Made by a program: the position numbers and the translations under genes. Positions 6,262 through 10,802 of a stretch of DNA of 10,802 nucleotides are shown one piece after another; within the stretch, counting starts at the first letter, position 1; each line of letters starts with the position of its first letter. Below the pieces are notes generated by a model, which saw only the letters and a program-made list of their open reading frames with translations, had not been told where the DNA came from and did no database searches. This DNA is from Clostridiaceae bacterium (GTDB taxonomy: Bacteria; Bacillota_A; Clostridia; Clostridiales; Clostridiaceae): positions 1 through 10,802 of the forward strand of contig JAQSXU010000116.1 of the NCBI GenBank assembly GCA_029256485.1. The letters are read 5' to 3'.

Positions 6262-7314
6262 TTAATATGAATTAGGATCAAAGTCACTATATTTAAAATC
6301 TTTTGATGTAGAATATAATGTTGAAACCTGACTATATTTTGTGCTAACTTGTACTCCATTATTATCAAGTAAAAATTCTGGATTTGTTGTATCTAGCGAA
6401 TGAGCATATAGTCCACTAATATTAAATTCATCTACATAAGAATTGTTATTTACAAGTACATTAAGTGAATATCCATCAAGTGAATATTTCTTTTTATATA
6501 GAGTATCGCTATTAAGTCCCATTGGGAAACTAAAATATAAACCATTTTTATTGGAGCTCTCACTATTTGATGCTTGAACTGAATAATCTATATCTTTGTA
6601 AAATGAATTATCTATTGCATTATAATAACCTACTCCATCATTAGTATAATATATTTGTAAGTTATTGTTAGTATTAAATGCTACAGCAAATCCATCATTA
6701 TCTCTAACAATAGGAGCTTCTGACCATTTCCATTGATAAGCAACATAAATTAATGTTTTGAATATTGGACTAGTAGGTGAGTAGGCAGTATCATGGTAGT
6801 ATCCATCTAAAGTTGCACTCACTGTAACTATGCTACCTACTTCATCTAATATATTACTATTTAATGATATTGCCTTTAATTGACTAGAATTTTTTGATAT
6901 CAATGAAGATGATTCTTTTAATAGCTTAATTCTTGTATCACTATACCCAAGTTGCTTTAATTCATTAATATTTTTATTACTTAAATTCTTAATGGAATCT
7001 AAATATTTTCTTACCATTGAATTTTTTTGTGTTGGCAAAATACCTTTTTGCTTATCAATTCTCTTATATAAATTAAATTCACTAATTTTAATTACATTTT
7101 TATTAGGATTATTTATTTTTAAATTAATATAATCAATTTTTTCTTTTTGAGTCGATTTATTAGAATATATTCTTGATATTTTATCATAATAATTATCTTT
7201 CGTTTTAGAAACATTTTCATTAGCAAAAACACTTGTTGTTCCCATAATTGTTGTACATAAAACAGTTGAAATAATAGAAAATGAAAGAAACTTTAATACT
7301 TTATTGCGTATCAT
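6262..7314 (-). CDS. Secreted protein of unknown function, third gene of the operon
   Basis: A 350-residue protein with a signal peptide (MIRNKVLKFLSFSIISTVLC..., likely cut after SVFA, residue 31). Residues about 35-150 are Lys/Asn-rich and helical and include the motif INELKQLGYSDTRIKLL. Residues 160-350 look beta-rich and begin VTVSATLDGYYHD, then YVAYQWKWSEAPIVRDNDGF followed by AVAF. There is no catalytic motif, anchor or sorting signal. The C-terminal half resembles that of the first gene of the operon in its order of features: a W.WS..P segment, a D-G/F-(A/I)-V stretch and a late LYAH/LYGH. Start ATG at 7314 is preceded by TAGGAGTG with an 8-nt gap. It lies 36 bp after the peptidase gene, with no terminator between. 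Function unknown. Confidence 0.8.
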   Translation of the reverse strand: MIRNKVLKFLSFSIISTVLCTTIMGTTSVFANENVSKTKDNYYDKISRIYSNKSTQKEKIDYINLKINNPNKNVIKISEFNLYKRIDKQKGILPTQKNSMVRKYLDSIKNLSNKNINELKQLGYSDTRIKLLKESSSLISKNSSQLKAISLNSNILDEVGSIVTVSATLDGYYHDTAYSPTSPIFKTLIYVAYQWKWSEAPIVRDNDGFAVAFNTNNNLQIYYTNDGVGYYNAIDNSFYKDIDYSVQASNSESSNKNGLYFSFPMGLNSDTLYKKKYSLDGYSLNVLVNNNSYVDEFNISGLYAHSLDTTNPEFLLDNNGVQVSTKYSQVSTLYSTSKDFKYSDFDPNSY

Positions 7315-7350
7315 TACTTAATCACTCCTAACTTCTATTTAATTTTGATA

Positions 7351-8490
7351 TCAGTGTATATATAACCATATATTATCACCTAATGCAGAACTGTTGAAAT
7401 CACAATAAACATCTCCATCCATAGCATCATCATGAACAACTATGAATTTCTCATTACTTGTATATTCATATCCCATACCTGCACATGAATGATTTCCAAA
7501 TCCTTGTGGTGCTGGATATCCCCATGAAGTATAAGTACTGCCAATCACGTTAGCTACCACTGGATGATTATTATTAATTTCGTTAACAAATTCATCATAG
7601 GTAGAATTATTTCTACCCCAACCATCGAAACTACTTGATACATTTACTCCGTAATTTTTCATTGTTTGTGATATTCCATTAATTACATTATTACCCAACG
7701 CAGTATCTCCATTGGACTCAGTTCCTATTGCAGGTGCTAATACATTAACTAAAGGCTCAAACTCTGGAGTATAATTATAATAATCGTATTCTAAAGCCAT
7801 TGCAATGGCTGTTGGTGTACATCCTTTATACCAATAATCATCTGGTACATCTTCTAATAATTTTTGAGTAGCCACATTTTGTAATACTTCTTGTGGTTGA
7901 ATATTTGTATTATACAAACTATTTGATTGTACTTTTGATGAAAATAATGTACGTGTTTTTAATGATTTATTTGGGTCTGAAGATTTATATTCTTTGTTTT
8001 TAGCAGTTTTTACAGAATAATTTATTTTATCTTGATTTAATTTTGAATTGTTTTTTATGTCATAATATTCAGTAATCGTCTTACCTTTAGATGATACTGC
8101 ATTCTTTGAATAATAACTTAAAAATCCATTGTAGATACACTTGTCTTTATTTGAAACTCTATCGTATGGAGAATATCTACCTTTAGAAAATTCCAAAATA
8201 GGTCCATCTTCTTCATTAGCACTTATTATTTCATAACCTTTTAATCCAGTCGTTTTGTCTTTTAAATCCACACTGTATGCTACTAATTTATCATTAAAAT
8301 CATATACATTTTTAATATTAGAAATATAAACATCTTTCCATCCCATATTTTCTGTTGCTGAATTTATTGCTATATTACTAATAAGTGAAGAGTCCGTTAT
8401 TGTATCTGCCTTTGCAATAAATTGATTAGTACATATAAATATAGATAATATTAAACTAAAAGTATAAAATACTTTTAATATTTTTTTCAT
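7351..8490 (-). CDS. Secreted C39-like (papain-fold) cysteine peptidase
   Basis: A 379-residue exported protease or protease-like protein. A signal peptide (residues 1-29, ending FIAKA) is followed by a prodomain with the pattern AYSVDLKDKTTGLKGYEIIS and GPILEFSKGRYSPYD, like the propeptides of streptopain-type and C39-like enzymes. The catalytic region starts near 215. Cys224 lies in YKGCTPTAIAMALEYDYYN, His334 in GFGNHSCAGMGYEY, and Asp354 in FIVVHDDAMDGDVYCDF, which is the Cys-His-Asp order of papain-fold enzymes. There is no ABC-transporter part, so it differs from bacteriocin-processing transporters. The ATG at 8490 has AAGGTGAC upstream. It is the middle gene of three secreted-protein genes, so one or both neighbours may be its substrate or inhibitor (inference). 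Confidence 0.8.
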   Translation of the reverse strand: MKKILKVFYTFSLILSIFICTNQFIAKADTITDSSLISNIAINSATENMGWKDVYISNIKNVYDFNDKLVAYSVDLKDKTTGLKGYEIISANEEDGPILEFSKGRYSPYDRVSNKDKCIYNGFLSYYSKNAVSSKGKTITEYYDIKNNSKLNQDKINYSVKTAKNKEYKSSDPNKSLKTRTLFSSKVQSNSLYNTNIQPQEVLQNVATQKLLEDVPDDYWYKGCTPTAIAMALEYDYYNYTPEFEPLVNVLAPAIGTESNGDTALGNNVINGISQTMKNYGVNVSSSFDGWGRNNSTYDEFVNEINNNHPVVANVIGSTYTSWGYPAPQGFGNHSCAGMGYEYTSNEKFIVVHDDAMDGDVYCDFNSSALGDNIWLYIH

Positions 8491-8516
8491 ATACTGTCAC
8501 CTTCTTAAAATTTATA

Positions 8517-9527
8517 TTAATTAAAATTATCACTTACACTAACAGCAGTAGTCCACTGATTTGAAGTTGGTGACAAACTAATACTTCCACCACCAGCACT
8601 AATTGAAGCTGAATAGTTTACACTACTCCATGTATGACCATATAACGCTGTAAATGCAGCATATCCCGATGAACCAGTATTTTCAACTCCAACACCTGCA
8701 TAAGCTCTAGAAGAAAGAACTTGATAACTGCCAACATTTTCATCATCAACAAAAGACCAAACGGTTCCTGCATTTGGATTTATTGTTGATACAGTTGGCG
8801 TAAATGTTGTACCTCCTTGATAAGCTCCTGTAGCTGATGGATTGCTCATTGTACAATATTTACTATTCCAACCAACACCTATAAAGTCATCACCAGATCC
8901 AGGTGCATCGCTAGAATTAGGTATATAAGCACCGGATAAACTCCAAGAGGCACCAGCTTGTACCCAATATTGTCCCACAGCAGTAGATGGTGAAGCTGTT
9001 ACTGATAACGTTAACCTGCCTTTTACTGTATGATTACCAGTTGGTTGATTATTTACAGTAATATCACCTTCGTTAGTATTAGATTTTAAATTATTAACTT
9101 CCTTTATAGTTAATAACCTATCTTTCTCATTTTTAGTTTTATCATCATAACTTCTTTCTTCATAAACACTTTTAGTAGCAATTGCAACAGGTGTTTTACC
9201 TTGTTTTACAAGATTTATCAGATTTTCTTTTATGGATTCATCTTTTACTATTTCATTAAGATTAGAAATATTTTGATCGTTTAATTGTGGATTTTGTAAA
9301 CTTGAATTGTATGAACTTATAAGATTACTTTTTTTTGAAAGCTTTAATTCATTATTTGTGACACTTAAATTAATCCCCCTTAAATTAACTTTAATATTTT
9401 TCTCATAAATCTGATTTTGAGTATTGTCTAATTGTTTCGCACTTACTTGTTTAGTTTGAGTTTGTTGTAATGATATAGCTGAAACTAAAGTTAATGCACA
9501 TAAAAAACTCACTAATTTTTTATTCAT
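8517..9527 (-). CDS. Secreted Gly/Ser-rich beta-type protein of unknown function, first gene of the operon
   Basis: A 336-residue protein with a signal peptide (MNKKLVSFLCALTLVSAISL, likely cut after QVSA, residue 30). Residues 31-165 form a polar, partly helical leader-like region with an IKENLINLVKQGKTPVAIA segment. From about 168 the sequence becomes rich in G, S, T, A and aromatic residues (RLTLSVTASPSTAVGQYWVQ, ASWSLSGAYIPNSSDAPGSG, DDFIGVGW, ALYGHTWSSVNYSASIS, GGGSISLSPTSNQW), typical of an extracellular beta-sandwich. The leader could be a propeptide removed by the downstream C39-like enzyme. A strong AAGGAGG site precedes ATG 9527. Composition changes sharply between the two halves. 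I do not recognise the family; it is distantly like the third gene. Confidence 0.8.
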   Translation of the reverse strand: MNKKLVSFLCALTLVSAISLQQTQTKQVSAKQLDNTQNQIYEKNIKVNLRGINLSVTNNELKLSKKSNLISSYNSSLQNPQLNDQNISNLNEIVKDESIKENLINLVKQGKTPVAIATKSVYEERSYDDKTKNEKDRLLTIKEVNNLKSNTNEGDITVNNQPTGNHTVKGRLTLSVTASPSTAVGQYWVQAGASWSLSGAYIPNSSDAPGSGDDFIGVGWNSKYCTMSNPSATGAYQGGTTFTPTVSTINPNAGTVWSFVDDENVGSYQVLSSRAYAGVGVENTGSSGYAAFTALYGHTWSSVNYSASISAGGGSISLSPTSNQWTTAVSVSDNFN

Positions 9528-9598
9528 TATATTCCTCCTTATTTCATTGAAGTAATTTTATGTAATTAATTCAATATTTATTATTAATTACTATATTA

Positions 9599-9613
9599 AC
9601 ACTTTTTAAGTGT
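9599..9613. promoter_or_regulatory. Inverted repeat between divergent promoters
   Basis: ACACTT-TTT-AAGTGT is a perfect 6-bp inverted repeat in the 183-bp spacer between the secreted-protein operon (minus) and the membrane-protein gene (plus). Its place suits a shared operator, but it is short and AT-rich. Confidence 0.25.
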
Positions 9614-9647
9614 ATTTTAACATATTGTCTATAAAATATTTACTTAT

Positions 9648-9676
9648 TTGCCTAAAAACATTCTTTGTTGTATTAT
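9648..9676 (+). promoter_or_regulatory. Promoter of the membrane-anchored protein gene
   Basis: TTGCCT (9648-9653) and TATTAT (9671-9676) are separated by 17 bp, placing a start near 9683, just before the AGGAG ribosome site. This also argues against translation starting upstream at the TTG at 9648. Confidence 0.5.
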
Positions 9677-9710
9677 TTATATATATTATCTATTGTTAGG
9701 AGCTGTAATA

Positions 9711-10208
9711 ATGAAGAAAAAATACTTATTAATAATAGTATTTTCAATAATAGTATTTTCAATAATTTTTTCATATAATTTTTTTTATAATAGCACTTCT
9801 GAGAAATCACTTTTATCCTATAATAAAAAATATACTGCTAATAATACTACGGTATTAAAAAAAATAACTATTAACAAAAGTTCAGTAATATTTATTCTTA
9901 AGGATAATAATGATGCATTATATTTGCTTATTACAAAGAAAAATTTATTGAATAATTGGAAAGTAACACAACTTATGGGGTATACTGCAATGAATGAAGT
10001 TAGTGATACTAACCGTCATTGGCAAAAAATATCTTATAATAACAATTTAAAAGATACTGGTTTATATTATGGTTTTTTACATAATGGAAATATAAGAAAA
10101 ATAACTATTAATAATAAAAAGTGCAAAATAGTAAATTTAGATAATAATTTATATATGTGGTACTGCTTTAGTGATTTTTATGGAACAGATTTAAAAATCA
10201 TAAGATAA
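9711..10208 (+). CDS. Small membrane-anchored extracellular protein, function unknown
   Basis: A 165-residue protein. ATG 9711 is chosen because AGGAG (9698-9702) lies 8 nt before it; an upstream TTG in frame has no ribosome site and lies in the promoter. The N-terminus MKKKYLLIIVFSIIVFSIIF is a strong hydrophobic anchor or uncleaved signal, followed by SYNFFYNSTSEKS and a beta-rich extracellular domain (VLKKITINKSSVIFILKDN, LYLLITKKNLLNNWKVTQLM, KWYC-like YMWYCFSDFYGTDLKII). The anchor contains a perfect 15-bp tandem duplication that repeats IIVFS. I cannot name a family. Divergence from the secreted-protein operon hints at a linked role, such as sensing or protection, but nothing in the sequence proves it. 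Confidence 0.75.
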   Translation: MKKKYLLIIVFSIIVFSIIFSYNFFYNSTSEKSLLSYNKKYTANNTTVLKKITINKSSVIFILKDNNDALYLLITKKNLLNNWKVTQLMGYTAMNEVSDTNRHWQKISYNNNLKDTGLYYGFLHNGNIRKITINNKKCKIVNLDNNLYMWYCFSDFYGTDLKIIR

Positions 10209-10238
10209 TTAAACTATAAAAAGAATTATAGTTATCTT
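10202..10238 (+). terminator. AT-rich hairpin after the membrane-protein gene
   Basis: AACTATAA (10212-10219) and TTATAGTT (10226-10233) pair with a 6-nt loop, and AAGAT/ATCTT extend the stem across an unpaired gap. It immediately follows the stop. The stem is weak because it has almost no GC. Confidence 0.4.
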
Positions 10239-10292
10239 AAATTATTGCTCTAAAGCTCTCATACGGATACAGCCGACATACGAGTAAAAATG

Positions 10293-10327
10293 AGCCACAT
10301 GCTGGAATTAATATCCATCATGTGGCT
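10293..10327. repeat. Strong hairpin in the gene-free region
   Basis: AGCCACATG, one mismatch and TGG pair with CCA and CATGTGGCT around the loop AATTAATAT (12 pairs). No T-run follows directly, so it is not a classical terminator. It shares GCCACATG with the terminal-repeat-like sequence at 10706-10736. Confidence 0.5.
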
Positions 10328-10529
10328 ATGTAGTGTTTTATAGGTGTTGCATGAAGTCTATTTATGTTTGAAACATTTCATATATTATTTTTATAACCAT
10401 AGTGAAACACATTCTAATAGTGTCATTAGGGTACACTTGATGAAATAAAGACTATATTTTTAGATAAAGCACCCAAAACTCATAAAATGTATAATATTCT
10501 TATTAAGTGTTTCAATTTTACATGTATCT

Positions 10530-10610
10530 CGGGTAAACCCGGTATTGGACTGTATATGACTTACCATATACGGTCTTAAATTTTAGTATCATCTCTTGAA
10601 ATTGATACTA
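10530..10610. ncRNA. Three consecutive hairpins, possible structured RNA
   Basis: Within 81 bp lie CGGG-TAAA-CCCG (10530-10541), GACTGTATATG-ACTTAC-CATATACGGTC (10548-10575, 11 pairs with one G-U) and TAGTATCA...TGATACTA (10584-10591 with 10603-10610). The first two are separated by six bases. No known riboswitch core is recognised. The order looks like a folded RNA, but transcription and direction are unknown. Confidence 0.35.
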
Positions 10611-10705
10611 TTTGCATACAATTATTTATTTTTCAATAACGTATGTTCATAGTTTTTTGATAATTTCACCACAATCACTAATATCATTATAATTATTGAC
10701 ATATA

Positions 10706-10736
10706 GGGGGTACGGCCACATGGCCATCAAGCTAAG
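10706..10736 (+). repeat. Terminal-repeat-like sequence of a second mobile element extending right
   Basis: It begins GGGGGTACGGCCACATGG and ends CAAGCTAAG. The ends GGGGTAC-x-GCCA and GCTAAG match those of Tn4430-type Tn3 terminal repeats as I remember them, but the total is 30-31 bp rather than 38. The GGGG side faces left, so the element body would lie to the right, outside the window. It also holds GGCC-ACAT-GGCC and follows TTGAC, so an IS200/IS605-type end is a second possibility. Confidence 0.4.
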
Positions 10737-10802
10737 AAAAAATATATAAAAGAATAGCCCCCATTAATAAAAAATAGTACAATAATAAAAATCTAGTTTT
10801 TA

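Larger units (their letters stand above)
10239..10705. other. 467-bp stretch without a gene, containing several hairpins
   Basis: No open frame with a ribosome site is seen on either strand. The stretch holds a strong hairpin at 10293-10327 (AGCCACATG...CATGTGGCT), a small palindrome ATGTTTGAAACAT near 10357, and three consecutive hairpins at 10530-10610. It could be a non-coding RNA locus or the decayed end of a mobile element. Confidence 0.5.

Noticed and set aside
9648..9710. Longer N-terminus for the membrane protein starting at TTG 9648
   Set aside because: There is no ribosome site there, and the stretch contains the probable promoter; AGGAG precedes ATG 9711.
10290..10343. 17-codon frame starting ATGAGCCACATG
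   Set aside because: No ribosome site; the frame coincides with a hairpin and looks accidental.

Overview
The base composition is strongly AT-rich (only short GC patches), codon choice favours AGA, ATA and TTA, and strong GGAGG ribosome sites precede most genes. This points to a low-GC Firmicute, most likely Clostridium. Protein families were recognised by eye, without any database search.

Region 1 (1-4100) is most of a Tn3-family transposon. It has a serine resolvase (tnpR, minus strand) and a full-length DDE transposase (tnpA, plus strand). They diverge from an AT-rich spacer holding two inverted-repeat sites of 28 and 34 bp that look like a res site, one of them overlapping the tnpR promoter. 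Left of tnpR is the 5' end of a UPF0251/DUF134 putative DNA-binding gene, which runs off the window. A terminal-repeat-like sequence ending in TACCCC at 4100 is the probable right end. No matching left end is visible, so the element probably extends beyond position 1.

Region 2 (4101-6230) is a graveyard of broken or orphan genes. In order it holds: a coiled-coil gene whose 5' end appears to have been replaced by the transposon end; a small membrane-protein pseudogene that has lost its start codon and carries an in-frame TGA; a VbhA-like antitoxin without a Fic toxin; an AT-rich spacer with six copies of TTATTAAAA; a shortened HicB-like antitoxin without HicA; a C-terminal scrap of an S53 (sedolisin-type) peptidase; and a 58-bp near-perfect palindrome.

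Region 3 (6262-10238) is the intact, functional-looking part. Three closely spaced minus-strand genes (order of transcription 9527 to 6262) each encode a protein with a signal peptide. They are a Gly/Ser-rich beta-type secreted protein, a secreted C39-like papain-fold cysteine peptidase with a propeptide, and a second secreted protein whose C-terminal part resembles that of the first. No terminator separates them, so they look like one operon. Diverging from it is a gene for a small membrane-anchored protein with a good promoter. Two exported partners around a protease suggest a secreted processing system, but neither partner belongs to a family I can name.

Region 4 (10239-10802) has no convincing gene. 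It contains four RNA-type hairpins and, at 10706-10736, a sequence shaped like the terminal repeat of a Tn3-type element that would extend out of the window to the right.
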